From positions 1 to 64,000 of the forward strand of contig NZ_JAOCDM010000009.1 of the NCBI RefSeq assembly GCF_029840925.1: a DNA stretch of 64,000 nucleotides. The letters run 5' to 3'. Below the pieces are notes generated by a model, which was given only the letters and a program-made list of their open reading frames with translations, was not told the origin of the DNA and did no database searches. Positions 17,347 through 27,391 of the stretch are shown in pieces. The DNA comes from Pseudomonas sp. GD03858. GTDB lineage: Bacteria; Pseudomonadota; Gammaproteobacteria; Pseudomonadales; Pseudomonadaceae. Each line of letters opens with the position of its first letter. Position 1 is the first letter of the stretch. The position numbers and the translations under genes were made by a program.

Positions 17347-17424
17347 AGTGTCGTTCCCGACGAATTGCGTGGTCCCCGCCTGCTGATTAATGTCTGTCGC
17401 ACGAGTCGGCTTCGCCGACCGGAC

Positions 17425-17432
17425 AATAACAA
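17425..17432 (+). promoter_or_regulatory. Candidate Crc/Hfq CA motif in the pcaK leader
   Basis: AATAACAA fits the AANAANAA catabolite-repression motif of pseudomonads. It lies just before the leader ORF's GAGGG ribosome site. Confidence 0.45.
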
Positions 17433-17451
17433 CAGGCCCGAGGGCATCCCC

Positions 17452-17514
17452 ATGAATACCTTCCCTTCGCTGTCGCGGCCGCACCCGCGCACGGTGCTGC
17501 TGCACTCCGGCTGA
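17452..17514 (+). CDS. Candidate 20-residue leader peptide upstream of pcaK
   Basis: ATG AAT ACC ... TGA encodes MNTFPSLSRPHPRTVLLHSG, with a strong GAGGG site seven bases upstream of the ATG. It lies inside the pcaK leader between the PcaR box and the pcaK start. It may be translated and influence pcaK. No known family. Could be chance. Confidence 0.35.
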   Translation: MNTFPSLSRPHPRTVLLHSG

Positions 17515-17594
17515 GCCAAGGCCGTCGCATTCGCTGTTTCCTGTTCCTGCGTATCCCTGATGCGCGGTAGCCTGCCTGTGCCCAACTCCCGGAT

Positions 17595-17602
17595 AACAAC
17601 AA
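17595..17602 (+). promoter_or_regulatory. Candidate Crc/Hfq CA motif over the pcaK start
   Basis: AACAACAA fits AANAANAA exactly and runs into the A of the pcaK ATG, the usual place for Crc/Hfq translational repression. pcaK has no strong Shine-Dalgarno site here. Confidence 0.6.
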
Positions 17603-18948
17603 TGAACAATCCGCAATCCGCTGTCGGCAACTGCCTCGATGTCCAGTCATTGATCAATGACCAGCCCCTGTCCCGTTACCAGTGGCGGGTGGTGATCCTG
17701 TGCTTCCTGATCGTCTTTCTCGATGGGCTGGATACCGCCGCCATGGGCTTTATCGCCCCGGCACTGTCCCAGGAATGGGGCATCGACCGCGCCAGCCTTG
17801 GCCCGGTGATGAGCGCCGCGCTGATCGGCATGGTGTTCGGCGCGTTGGGCTCCGGGCCATTGGCGGACCGCTTCGGGCGCAAGGGGGTACTGGTCGGCGC
17901 GGTACTGGTGTTCGGTGGCTTCAGCCTGGCCTCGGCTTACGCGACCAATGTCGATGAACTGCTGGTCCTGCGTTTCCTTACCGGCCTGGGCCTGGGCGCT
18001 GGCATGCCCAATGCCACCACGCTGTTGTCCGAGTACACACCGGAACGTCTCAAATCGTTGCTGGTGACCAGCATGTTCTGTGGTTTCAACCTCGGCATGG
18101 CCGGTGGTGGTTTCATCTCGGCCAAGCTGATTCCCGCTTATGGCTGGCACAGCCTGCTGGTGATCGGTGGCGTGCTGCCGTCGCTGCTGGCGCTGGTGCT
18201 GCTGGTCTGGCTGCCGGAGTCGGCGCGGTTCCTGGTGGTGCGCAATCGCGGCACCGAGAAGGTACGCAAGACCCTGGCGCCGATCGCGCCGGCGCTGGTG
18301 GCCCAGGCATCGAGCTTCAGCGTGCCGGAGCAGAAAGCCGTGGCAGCGCGCAACGTGTTCGCGGTGATCTTCTCGGGTACTTATGGCCTGGGCACCGTGC
18401 TGTTGTGGCTGACCTACTTCATGGGCCTGGTGATCGTCTACCTGCTGACCAGCTGGCTGCCGACGTTGATGCGTGACAGTGGCGCGAGCATGGAGCAGGC
18501 CGCCTTCATCGGCGCGCTGTTCCAGTTCGGCGGGGTACTCAGCGCGGTGGCCGTGGGCTGGGCCATGGACCGCTTCAACCCGCACAAGGTGATCGGCATC
18601 TTCTACCTGCTGGCGGGTGTGTTCGCCTACGCGGTAGGGCAGAGCCTGGGCAACATCACCTTGCTGGCCACGCTGGTGCTGGTCGCCGGCATGTGCGTCA
18701 ACGGCGCGCAATCGGCCATGCCGTCGCTGGCGGCGCGCTTCTACCCGACCCAGGGGCGCGCCACCGGGGTGTCGTGGATGCTCGGGATCGGTCGCTTCGG
18801 TGCGATTCTCGGTGCCTGGAGCGGGGCGACGCTGCTCGGGCTGGGGTGGAACTTCGAACAGGTGCTGACCGCGCTGCTGGTGCCGGCGGCGCTGGCCACC
18901 GTAGGCGTGGTGGTGAAGGGGCTGGTGAGCCACGCCGACGCGACTTGA
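17602..18948 (+). CDS. pcaK: 4-hydroxybenzoate/protocatechuate permease and chemoreceptor
   Basis: 448 residues, the length of P. putida PcaK. A 12-helix major facilitator of the aromatic acid:H+ symporter family. The TM1 signature LDGLDTAAMGFIAPAL (DGxD) and the loop 2-3 motif GPLADRFGRKGVL are present. It takes up 4-hydroxybenzoate across the inner membrane and is known to take part in chemotaxis to aromatic acids. The ATG at 17602 gives the family length. Expression is likely controlled by PcaR at transcription and by Crc at translation. Confidence 0.94.
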   Translation: MNNPQSAVGNCLDVQSLINDQPLSRYQWRVVILCFLIVFLDGLDTAAMGFIAPALSQEWGIDRASLGPVMSAALIGMVFGALGSGPLADRFGRKGVLVGAVLVFGGFSLASAYATNVDELLVLRFLTGLGLGAGMPNATTLLSEYTPERLKSLLVTSMFCGFNLGMAGGGFISAKLIPAYGWHSLLVIGGVLPSLLALVLLVWLPESARFLVVRNRGTEKVRKTLAPIAPALVAQASSFSVPEQKAVAARNVFAVIFSGTYGLGTVLLWLTYFMGLVIVYLLTSWLPTLMRDSGASMEQAAFIGALFQFGGVLSAVAVGWAMDRFNPHKVIGIFYLLAGVFAYAVGQSLGNITLLATLVLVAGMCVNGAQSAMPSLAARFYPTQGRATGVSWMLGIGRFGAILGAWSGATLLGLGWNFEQVLTALLVPAALATVGVVVKGLVSHADAT

Positions 18949-18986
18949 GGCGATAGGGGCGCATATAAATAGCAGAGCAACAAATG

Positions 18987-19020
18987 GTTCGATAATCGCA
19001 CAAAAGTGCGATTATCGGAT
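18987..19020. promoter_or_regulatory. PcaR operator of the pcaIJF operon (two inverted boxes)
   Basis: GTTCGATAATCGCAC (18987-19001) and its inverse around AAAA. The cores CGATAATCGCAC / GTGCGATTATCG are perfect over 12 bp. The spacer is 4 bases here, against 10 at pcaR. Confidence 0.82.
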
Positions 19021-19116
19021 TGTAACCACCCTGGCAGTCTCCGTAATCTGGGCCCATCGCAGCGACGCAATGGCCCGCTGCTCACTGACTCGACTCGACC
19101 TGACCAGGAGTCTCCA

Positions 19117-19977
19117 ATGGCAGCAATCCTCTCGCTTCACGAGGCCGTGAAGCAGTTCATCCAGGATGGCGACAGCGTCGCCCTCGAAGGTTTCACTCAC
19201 CTGATCCCCACCGCCGCGGGCCACGAGATCATCCGCCAGGGCAAGCGTAACCTGACCCTGGTACGCATGACCCCGGACCTGATCTATGACCAGCTGATCG
19301 GTGCCGGCTGCGCGCGCAAGCTGATCTTCTCCTGGGGCGGCAACCCGGGCGTGGGGTCGCTGCACCGTCTGCGTGACGCGGTGGAGAAGCAGTGGCCGCA
19401 CGCCATCGAGATCGAGGAGCACAGCCATGCCGACCTGGCCAACGCCTATGTCGCCGGCGCTTCCGGACTGCCCTTCGCGGTGTTGCGCGCCTACGCCGGC
19501 TCCGACCTGCCCAAGGTCAACCCGCTGATCAAGAGCGTCACCTGCCCGTTCACCGGTGAAGTGCTTGCCGCCGTGCCGTCAGTGCGCCCGGACGTTACCG
19601 TGATCCACGCGCAGAAGGCCGATCGCAAGGGCAACGTGCTGCTGTGGGGCATCCTCGGTGTGCAGAAGGAAGCGGCCCTGGCGGCCAAGCGCTGCATTGT
19701 CACCGTCGAGGAAATCGTCGATGACCTTCAGGCACCGATGAATGCCTGTGTGCTGCCGACCTGGGCGCTCAGCGCGGTGTGCCTGGTGCCCGGTGGCGCC
19801 CACCCGTCCTACGCCCATGGCTACTACGAGCGCGACAATCGCTTCTACCAGGCCTGGGACCCGATCGCCCGCAGCCGCGAATCGTTCACCGCCTGGATCG
19901 ACACCTACATTCGCGGTACCCAGGATTTCACCGACTACCAGGCCAAGCTGGCCAGCACCGCGGAGGCCGCGCAATGA
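19117..19977 (+). CDS. pcaI: 3-oxoadipate CoA-transferase subunit A, glutaconate-CoA-transferase-like (CatI type)
   Basis: 286 residues. It transfers CoA from succinyl-CoA to 3-oxoadipate together with the next gene product. Sequence features are VALEGFTHLIPTAAGHEIIRQGKRNLTLVRMTPD, LIFSWGGNPGVGSLHRLRDA and LWGILGVQKEAALAAKRCIVTVEEIVDD. These follow the GctA-like subunit (about 285 residues, as in CatI of P. knackmussii) rather than the 231-residue PcaI of P. putida. The ATG follows CAGGAG. First gene of the operon behind the PcaR operator. Its stop overlaps the next start (ATGA). Confidence 0.9.
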   Translation: MAAILSLHEAVKQFIQDGDSVALEGFTHLIPTAAGHEIIRQGKRNLTLVRMTPDLIYDQLIGAGCARKLIFSWGGNPGVGSLHRLRDAVEKQWPHAIEIEEHSHADLANAYVAGASGLPFAVLRAYAGSDLPKVNPLIKSVTCPFTGEVLAAVPSVRPDVTVIHAQKADRKGNVLLWGILGVQKEAALAAKRCIVTVEEIVDDLQAPMNACVLPTWALSAVCLVPGGAHPSYAHGYYERDNRFYQAWDPIARSRESFTAWIDTYIRGTQDFTDYQAKLASTAEAAQ

Positions 19978-20752
19978 GCTACTCCACTTCCGAAATGATG
20001 ACCGTCGCCGCGGCCCGTCGTCTGCGCAACGGCGCCGTGTGCTTCGTTGGCATCGGCCTGCCGTCGAAGGCCGCTAACCTGGCGCGCCTGACCTCGTCGC
20101 CCGATGTCGTGCTGATCTACGAGTCCGGCCCGATCGGCGCCAAGCCCAGCGTGCTGCCGCTGTCGATCGGTGATGGCGAGCTGGCCGAGACCGCCGACAC
20201 CGTGGTGCCGACCGGCGAGATCTTCCGCTACTGGCTGCAGGGTGGGCGCATCGACGTCGGCTTCCTTGGCGCCGCCCAGGTCGACCGCTTTGGCAACATC
20301 AACACCACCGTGGTCGGTGACTACCACGCACCGAAGACTCGCTTGCCGGGCGCCGGCGGCGCGCCGGAAATCGCCGGTTCCGCCAAGCAGGTGCTGATCA
20401 TTCTCAAGCAGTCGCCGCGCGCTTTCGTTGACAAGCTCGATTTCATCACCTCGGTCGGTCATGGCGAAGGCGGCGATTCACGCAAGCGCCTAGGCCTGCC
20501 GGGTGAGGGGCCGGTCGGGATCATCACTGACCTGTGCATCATGGAACCGGAGGCCGGCACCCACGAATTCGTGGTCACCTCGATCCATCCGGGCGTCACC
20601 CGCGAGCAGATCATCGCCGCCACCGGCTGGTCGATCCGCTTCGCCGACGACGTACAGGAAACCGTCGCGCCGAGCGAGGTGGAGCTGTCCGCCCTGCGCG
20701 ACCTCGAGGCGCGCACCGCCGCCGCCCATGGCCAGTCGGCAGGAGAAGCCTG

Positions 20753-20753
<1 letters not shown>
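19974..20753 (+). CDS. pcaJ: 3-oxoadipate CoA-transferase subunit B, CatJ type
   Basis: 259 residues. GctB-like catalytic subunit: [37 protein letters not shown] contains the Glu (YESG, near residue 46) expected to form the gamma-glutamyl-CoA intermediate. [15 protein letters not shown] and [11 protein letters not shown] are further family segments. Canonical P. putida PcaJ is only about 213 residues, so this is the alternative CatJ type. Start overlaps pcaI by 4 bases and its stop overlaps pcaF (TGATG). Confidence 0.9.
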
Positions 20754-21955
<1,202 letters not shown>

Positions 21956-21961
21956 CCTGTA

Positions 21962-22042
21962 CCGGCCTCTTCGCGGGTAAACCCGCTCCCACAGGGAATC
22001 ACGTACCTCCTGTGGGAGCGGGTTTACCCGCGAAGAGGCCGG
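21962..22042. repeat. REP pair inside the pca cluster
   Basis: Two facing 34-bp copies (21962-21995, 22009-22042) that are perfect inverses, both beginning or ending with CCGGCCTCTTCGCGGGTAAA type sequence. Lies between pcaF and pcaT and may set differing mRNA levels on the two sides. Confidence 0.92.
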
Positions 22043-22141
22043 ACCTGTAAGACACAAGGCTAATGGTCAATGCTGTGGCGGAACAAGATTGTTACTGGGT
22101 ATGTCTAGACTTTGCAGTGACCTCCCAGGAGTAAAAACACC

Positions 22142-23431
22142 ATGACTTCCAGCTATTACACCGGTGAAGAGCGCAGCAAGCGGATCTTCGCCATCGTCGG
22201 CGCATCGTCGGGCAACCTGGTGGAATGGTTCGACTTCTATGTCTATGCCTTCTGCGCGATCTATTTCGCCCCGGCGTTCTTCCCTTCCGACGACCCCACG
22301 GTCCAGCTGCTCAACACCGCCGGGGTATTCGCCGCGGGCTTCCTGATGCGCCCCATCGGCGGCTGGATCTTCGGCCGCCTGGCCGACCGCCATGGGCGCA
22401 AGAACTCGCTGATGATCTCGGTGCTGATGATGTGTGGTGGCTCGCTGATCATCGCCTGCCTGCCGACCTATGCCAGCATCGGTGCCTGGGCGCCGGCGTT
22501 GCTGCTGCTGGCGCGGCTGATCCAGGGCCTGTCGGTGGGCGGCGAGTACGGCACCACCGCGACCTACATGAGCGAAGTGGCGCTGCGCGGCCAGCGTGGC
22601 TTCTTCGCCTCGTTCCAGTACGTCACCCTGATCGGCGGCCAGTTGCTGGCGGTGCTGGTGGTGGTGATCCTCCAGCAACTGCTCAGCGAGGAGGAGCTGC
22701 GGGCCTATGGCTGGCGCATTCCGTTCGTGGTCGGGGCCATCGCCGCGCTGATCTCGCTGATGCTGCGCCGCTCGCTGAAGGAGACCAGCAGCGCCGAGAC
22801 TCGCCAGGACAAGGACGCCGGCACCATCAGTGGACTGTTTCGCAACCATGCCGCCGCCTTCGTCACCGTGCTGGGCTACACCGCCGGTGGTTCGCTGATC
22901 TTCTACACCTTCACCACCTACATGCAGAAGTACCTGGTCAATACCGCGGGCATGAACGCCAAGAGCGCCAGTTTCGTGATGACCGGCGCGCTGTTCCTGT
23001 TCATGATCCTGCAGCCGGTGTTCGGCATGCTCTCCGACCGTATCGGCCGGCGTAACTCGATGCTGCTGTTCGGCGCCCTGGGCACGCTTTTCACCGTGCC
23101 GCTGCTGATGGCGCTGAAGACCGTGAGCAGCCCGTTCATGGCGTTCGTGCTGGTGAGCCTGGCGCTGTGCATCGTCAGCTTCTACACCTCCATTAGTGGC
23201 CTGGTGAAGGCCGAAATGTTCCCGCCGCAGGTCCGTGCGCTGGGCGTGGGGCTGGCCTATGCGGTGGCCAACGCGGTGTTCGGCGGCTCGGCCGAGTACG
23301 TGGCGCTGGGCTTGAAAACCTTGGGCATGGAGAACACCTTCTACTGGTACGTGACTGCGATGATGGCGGTGGCCTTCCTGTTCAGCCTGCGCCTGCCCAA
23401 GCAGGCGGCCTACCTGCACCATGATCATTAA
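22142..23431 (+). CDS. pcaT: MHS-family dicarboxylate (beta-ketoadipate) permease
   Basis: 429 residues, 12-helix metabolite:H+ symporter. Typical segments are [24 protein letters not shown] at TM1, [18 protein letters not shown] (loop 2-3 motif) and [17 protein letters not shown]. PcaT is taken to import beta-ketoadipate, the inducer of the pathway. The start has CAGGAG upstream. It is separated from pcaF by 186 bp with a REP pair, and is followed closely by pcaB (9 bp). A paralogue of the same family lies at 49579-50898. Confidence 0.92.
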   Translation: MTSSYYTGEERSKRIFAIVGASSGNLVEWFDFYVYAFCAIYFAPAFFPSDDPTVQLLNTAGVFAAGFLMRPIGGWIFGRLADRHGRKNSLMISVLMMCGGSLIIACLPTYASIGAWAPALLLLARLIQGLSVGGEYGTTATYMSEVALRGQRGFFASFQYVTLIGGQLLAVLVVVILQQLLSEEELRAYGWRIPFVVGAIAALISLMLRRSLKETSSAETRQDKDAGTISGLFRNHAAAFVTVLGYTAGGSLIFYTFTTYMQKYLVNTAGMNAKSASFVMTGALFLFMILQPVFGMLSDRIGRRNSMLLFGALGTLFTVPLLMALKTVSSPFMAFVLVSLALCIVSFYTSISGLVKAEMFPPQVRALGVGLAYAVANAVFGGSAEYVALGLKTLGMENTFYWYVTAMMAVAFLFSLRLPKQAAYLHHDH

Positions 23432-23440
23432 GGACGTTGC

Positions 23441-24793
23441 ATGAGCAACCAGCTGTTCGATGCCTACTTCACCGCGCCGGCCATGCGCGAGATCTTCTCC
23501 GACCGTGGCCGCCTGCAGGGCATGCTCGATTTCGAGGCCGCCCTGGCCCGCGCCGAGGCGGGTGCCGGGCTGGTGCCGCACACGGCGGTGAGCGCCATCG
23601 AGGCGGCCTGCAAGGCCGAGCGCTACGATGTGCGCGCCCTGGCCGAAGCGATCGCCATCGCCGGCAACTCGGCGATTCCGCTGGTCAAGGCCCTAGGCAA
23701 GGTAGTCGCCAGCGGCGTGCCTGAGGCCGAACGTTACGTGCACCTGGGCGCCACCAGCCAGGATGCGATGGACAGCGGCCTGGTGCTGCAACTGCGTGAC
23801 GCCCTGGCGCTGATCGACGGCGATCTCGGCAAGCTGGCCGACACCCTGGCACGCCAGGCGCTGCAGCATGCCGACACGCCGCTGGTGGGGCGCACCTGGC
23901 TGCAGCATGCGACGCCGGTGACGCTGGGGATGAAGCTGGCCGGTGTGCTCGGCGCCCTGACCCGTCATCGGCAGCGGCTCAAGGAGCTGCGCCCGCGCCT
24001 GCTGGTGCTGCAGTTCGGCGGCGCTTCGGGCAGCCTGGCGGCGCTGGGCAGCAAGGCCTTGCCGGTGGCCGAGGCCCTGGCCGGGCAGTTGAAACTGTCC
24101 TTGCCCGAACAGCCGTGGCATACCCAGCGTGACCGCCTGGTGGAGTTCGCCTCGGTACTGGGCCTGGTCGCCGGCAGCCTGGGCAAGTTCGGGCGGGATG
24201 TCAGCCTGCTGATGCAGACCGAGGCGGGCGAGCTGTTCGAGCCCGGCGCGCCGGGCAAGGGCGGATCCTCGACCATGCCGCACAAGCGCAACCCGGTGGG
24301 CGCGGCGGTGCTGATCGGAGCCGCCACCCGCGTACCGGGTCTGCTATCGACACTGTTCGCCGCGATGCCTCAGGAGCACGAGCGCAGCCTCGGCCTGTGG
24401 CACGCCGAATGGGAAACCCTGCCGGAAATCTGCTGCCTGGTCTCCGGCGCCCTGCGCCAGGCGCAGCTGATCGCCGAGGGCATGGAGATCGACGCCGTCC
24501 GCATGCGCCGCAACCTGGATCTGACCCAGGGCCTGGTGTTGGCCGAGGCGGTCAGTATCGTGCTCGCCCAGCGCCTGGGGCGCGAGCGTGCCCATCACCT
24601 GCTGGAGCAATGTTGCCAGCGCGCCGTGGCCGAGGGGCGCCACCTGCGTGCCGTGCTCGGCGACGAACCGCAGGTCAGCGCCGAACTGTCCGCTGACGAA
24701 CTCGACCGTCTGCTCGATCCTGCTCACTACCTCGGCCAGGCCCGCGTCTGGGTGGCACGCGCCGTGGCCGAACATCAACGATTCACTGCCTGA
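23441..24793 (+). CDS. pcaB: 3-carboxy-cis,cis-muconate cycloisomerase
   Basis: 450 residues of the fumarase/aspartase superfamily. The signature GKGGSSTMPHKRNPVG (about residues 270-285) holds the flexible catalytic loop, and VHLGATSQDAMDSG is the second conserved region. It lactonises beta-carboxymuconate, the product of protocatechuate 3,4-dioxygenase. Second gene of the pcaTBDC run, 9 bp after pcaT. The dioxygenase genes pcaGH are not in this window. Confidence 0.95.
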   Translation: MSNQLFDAYFTAPAMREIFSDRGRLQGMLDFEAALARAEAGAGLVPHTAVSAIEAACKAERYDVRALAEAIAIAGNSAIPLVKALGKVVASGVPEAERYVHLGATSQDAMDSGLVLQLRDALALIDGDLGKLADTLARQALQHADTPLVGRTWLQHATPVTLGMKLAGVLGALTRHRQRLKELRPRLLVLQFGGASGSLAALGSKALPVAEALAGQLKLSLPEQPWHTQRDRLVEFASVLGLVAGSLGKFGRDVSLLMQTEAGELFEPGAPGKGGSSTMPHKRNPVGAAVLIGAATRVPGLLSTLFAAMPQEHERSLGLWHAEWETLPEICCLVSGALRQAQLIAEGMEIDAVRMRRNLDLTQGLVLAEAVSIVLAQRLGRERAHHLLEQCCQRAVAEGRHLRAVLGDEPQVSAELSADELDRLLDPAHYLGQARVWVARAVAEHQRFTA

Positions 24794-24805
24794 AAGGAGA
24801 CTGCT

Positions 24806-25597
24806 GTGGCGCACCTGCAACTGGCCGATGGCGTACTGCATTACCAACTCGATGGCCCGGACGATGCGCCGGTGCTGGTGCTGTCCAACTCGCTGGGCAC
24901 CGATCTGCACATGTGGGATGTGCAGATCCCGGCATGGACCGAGCACTTCCGTGTGCTGCGCTACGACACTCGGGGGCATGGCGGTTCGCTGGTCTCCGAG
25001 GGGCCCTACAGCGTCGAGCAACTGGGTGGCGACGTGCTGGCCCTGCTCGATGCGCTGGATATCGAGAAGGCCCACTTCATCGGCCTGTCCATGGGTGGCC
25101 TGATCGGTCAGTGGCTGGGCATCAACGCGGGAAACCGCCTGCTCAGCCTGACCCTGTGCAACACTGCCGCGAAGATCGCCAACGACGAGGTGTGGAACAC
25201 CCGCATTGGCACCGTGCTCGCGGGCGGTCGGCAGGCCATGGCCGATCTGCGTGATGCTTCCATCGCTCGCTGGTTCACCCCGGCGTTCGCCGCCGCCGAA
25301 CCGGAGCGGACCCTGCGCATCTGCCAGATGCTGGCGCAGACCTCGCCCGAGGGCTATGCGGCCAATTGCGCCGCCGTGCGCGACGCTGATTTCCGTGACC
25401 AGCTCAATCATATCCAGGTGCCGACCCTGATCGTCGCTGGCACCGCCGATGCGGTGACCACCCCCGAGCATGGCCGTTTCATGCAGGCCGGCATCCTCGC
25501 TGCCGAGTACGCCGAGTTCCCGGCGGCGCACCTGTCCAATGTCGAGATCGGCGCGCCGTTCAGCCGCCGCGTGCTCGACTTCCTGTCGAGCCGCTGA
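24806..25597 (+). CDS. pcaD: 3-oxoadipate enol-lactonase
   Basis: 263 residues, alpha/beta hydrolase. Nucleophile elbow GLSMGG (Ser near residue 94), oxyanion region NSLGTDLHMWD, late acid and His in AGTADAVTTPEHG and AHLSNVE. It hydrolyses the enol-lactone to beta-ketoadipate. Starts with GTG behind AAAGGAGA, 12 bp after pcaB. pcaD is among genes reported to be under Crc control in P. putida. Confidence 0.95.
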   Translation: MAHLQLADGVLHYQLDGPDDAPVLVLSNSLGTDLHMWDVQIPAWTEHFRVLRYDTRGHGGSLVSEGPYSVEQLGGDVLALLDALDIEKAHFIGLSMGGLIGQWLGINAGNRLLSLTLCNTAAKIANDEVWNTRIGTVLAGGRQAMADLRDASIARWFTPAFAAAEPERTLRICQMLAQTSPEGYAANCAAVRDADFRDQLNHIQVPTLIVAGTADAVTTPEHGRFMQAGILAAEYAEFPAAHLSNVEIGAPFSRRVLDFLSSR

Positions 25598-25607
25598 GGA
25601 GCACACC

Positions 25608-26009
25608 ATGGACGAGAAACAACGCTACGAGGCGGGCATGCAGGTGCGCCGCGCGGTACTGGGCGATGCGCATGTCGACCGCAGCCTGGAGAAGCTCAAC
25701 GATTTCAATGGCGAGTTCCAGGAGATGATCACCCGGCATGCCTGGGGCGATATCTGGACCCGCCCGGGGTTGGCGCGGCATACCCGCAGCCTGATCACCA
25801 TCGCCATGTTGATCGGCATGAACCGCAATGAAGAGCTCAAGCTGCACCTGCGCGCCGCCGCCAATAATGGCGTGACGCGCGAAGAGATCAAGGAGGTGAT
25901 CATGCAAAGCGCGATCTACTGCGGGATCCCGGCGGCCAATGCCACGTTCCACCTGGCCGAGTCTGTGTGGGATGAGCTGGGGGTGGAGTCGCGCACCCAG
26001 GTGACTTGA
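25608..26009 (+). CDS. pcaC: 4-carboxymuconolactone decarboxylase
   Basis: 133 residues, the family size. The CMD fold is marked by WTRPGLARHTRSLITIAMLIGMNRNEELKLHLRAAANNGVTREEIKEVIMQSAIYCGIPAAN. It decarboxylates gamma-carboxymuconolactone to the enol-lactone used by PcaD. Unfused to pcaD, unlike the pcaL of some bacteria. GAGGAG precedes the ATG. Last gene of the cluster. Confidence 0.96.
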   Translation: MDEKQRYEAGMQVRRAVLGDAHVDRSLEKLNDFNGEFQEMITRHAWGDIWTRPGLARHTRSLITIAMLIGMNRNEELKLHLRAAANNGVTREEIKEVIMQSAIYCGIPAANATFHLAESVWDELGVESRTQVT

Positions 26010-26016
26010 GAGATTG

Positions 26017-26063
26017 CCGGGGCTGCTGCGCAGCCCATCGCGACACAAGGCCGCTCCTACAGG
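26017..26063. repeat. Single REP element after pcaC
   Basis: GGGCTGCTGCGCAGCCC hairpin plus CGCGACACAAGGCCGCTCCT..., the second REP subtype (as at 29995-30037). Probably also the 3' structure of pcaC mRNA. Confidence 0.75.
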
Positions 26064-26087
26064 GACTGCGCATGCCTCGAGGTGGGG

Positions 26088-26612
26088 TCAGATCGCCGCT
26101 TTCTTCTGGCGGATGGCCACCGGCCCGGCATTGGCCTCCACGGCTTTTTTCAGCTCAGGGCACAGCCCGGCCATGAACGCCAGCTCCGCCACCACGAACA
26201 GCGGCCCGATGATCAGCCCGCTCAGGTCATCGACGAACGCCGGCTTGCGCCCTTCGTACCAATGGCCGACGAACTGGATGATCCAGCCCACCACGAACGC
26301 TCCCAACCCGGCACTCAGCCACACCCCGGTGCTCTGTACGGCCAGCGCCTGCCCGGCCCACAGGCACAGCCCCAGCAGCAGGCCCATGACCAAACCAAAG
26401 CGCAGGTCCAGGCGCAGGTAGAACCACACCGACCAGCCCGCCAGCAACAGCGCTGGCGACAGCCAGACACCGGCCAGGTCCCATCCGGGGCGCGATAGCA
26501 GGATGGTCACCGCCAGCACGATCAGCGGAATGCCGATGAAGTGGGTGGCGATGTTGCGTGGATCACGGTGGTAGGCCGCGTATTGACTCAGGTGCTCGAC
26601 GAGGTTTTTCAT
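26088..26612 (-). CDS. DUF962 / Mpo1-like membrane protein
   Basis: 174 residues. It begins MKNLVEHLSQYAAYHRDPRNIATHFIGIPLI, the HxxPxN...HxxGxP signature of the Mpo1/YGL010w family. Four hydrophobic segments follow, with WIIQFVGHWYEGRKPAF near the third. The yeast member is an Fe2+-dependent 2-hydroxy-fatty-acid dioxygenase acting in alpha-oxidation. Bacterial members are uncharacterised. GGAGGAAC precedes the ATG, and AACAACAA overlaps the start codon, a possible Crc/Hfq motif. Confidence 0.85.
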   Translation of the reverse strand: MKNLVEHLSQYAAYHRDPRNIATHFIGIPLIVLAVTILLSRPGWDLAGVWLSPALLLAGWSVWFYLRLDLRFGLVMGLLLGLCLWAGQALAVQSTGVWLSAGLGAFVVGWIIQFVGHWYEGRKPAFVDDLSGLIIGPLFVVAELAFMAGLCPELKKAVEANAGPVAIRQKKAAI

Positions 26613-26704
26613 TGTTGTTCCTCCATCAGGGGTGAGCGCAGCTTGCCCCTGTTCAGTCACCGTCGTCTGTCGCCTGGCCGACAGAGTTCGTTTTGCGAGG
26701 CACC

Positions 26705-27391
26705 ATGCACGACCCGCGTACCCAGCTGTTGCATGGCCAGTGGTTCCGGCAATTGCCCGCTACCGTTCAGGATAGCTTGCTGGCCCTGGGCCGTCCGCGT
26801 GAGCTGGCAGCGGGGCAGTGCCTGTTCCAGCGCGGCGATGCGCCCTGTGGCCTGTATGCGGTGCTCGAGGGCGCGATGCGGGTCGGCGCGGTCAGCAGCG
26901 AGGGCAAGGAGGCGCTGTTGACGCTGGTCGAGTCGCCTCACTGGTTTGGCGAGATCAGCCTGTTCGACGGCCAGCCGCGCACCCATGACGCCTATGCCGA
27001 AGGGGCGACACGTCTGTTGTGGATCCCCCAGGCGCCGCTGATCGAATGGCTGGCACGCGAGCCCGTGCATTGGCGCGACCTGGCCCTGTTGATGAGCCAA
27101 AAACTGCGTTGGGTGTTCGTCGCCCTGGAACAGCAGAGCCTGCTGGCCGCCGCGCCGCGGGTGGCGCAGCGCTTGTTGCAGATGGCCGAAGGCTACGGTG
27201 AGCGCGATGTCGCCCAGTGGCGGCTGCAGGTGTCCCAGGAACAGCTGGCGCTGATGCTGTCGCTGTCACGCCAGACCATCAACCAGATCCTCAGGAGCCT
27301 CGAGCAGTCCGGCGTGGTACGCCTGGGCTATGGCGAGGTGGAGATTGTCGATGCCCCGCGTCTGCGGGCGATGGGGCAGCATCCAGGCTGA
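26705..27391 (+). CDS. Crp/Fnr-family transcriptional regulator
   Basis: 228 residues. The N-terminal cyclic-nucleotide-binding fold (LAAGQCLFQRGDAPCGLYAVLEGAMRVGAVSSEGKEALLTLVESPHWFGEISLFDG) is followed by a dimerisation helix and a C-terminal winged helix (LQVSQEQLALMLSLSRQTINQILRSLEQSGVVRLGYGEVEIVD). There is no Cys cluster as in Fnr. Ligand unknown. GCGAGG precedes the ATG. Its 3' end overlaps the convergent LysR gene by 101 bp. Confidence 0.88.
   Translation: MHDPRTQLLHGQWFRQLPATVQDSLLALGRPRELAAGQCLFQRGDAPCGLYAVLEGAMRVGAVSSEGKEALLTLVESPHWFGEISLFDGQPRTHDAYAEGATRLLWIPQAPLIEWLAREPVHWRDLALLMSQKLRWVFVALEQQSLLAAAPRVAQRLLQMAEGYGERDVAQWRLQVSQEQLALMLSLSRQTINQILRSLEQSGVVRLGYGEVEIVDAPRLRAMGQHPG

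Larger units (their letters stand above)
17164..17601 (+). promoter_or_regulatory. Long pcaK leader region
   Basis: About 440 bp between pcaR and pcaK. From left to right: a degenerate REP-like stretch (17215-17270), a PcaR box (17332-17346), a GTCGGC-TTCG-CCGAC hairpin (17405-17419), a Crc/Hfq-type CA motif (17425-17432), an 18-21-codon leader ORF (17452-17514), and a second CA motif over the pcaK start codon (17595-17602). This implies a transcript leader of roughly 250 bases. Confidence 0.55.
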
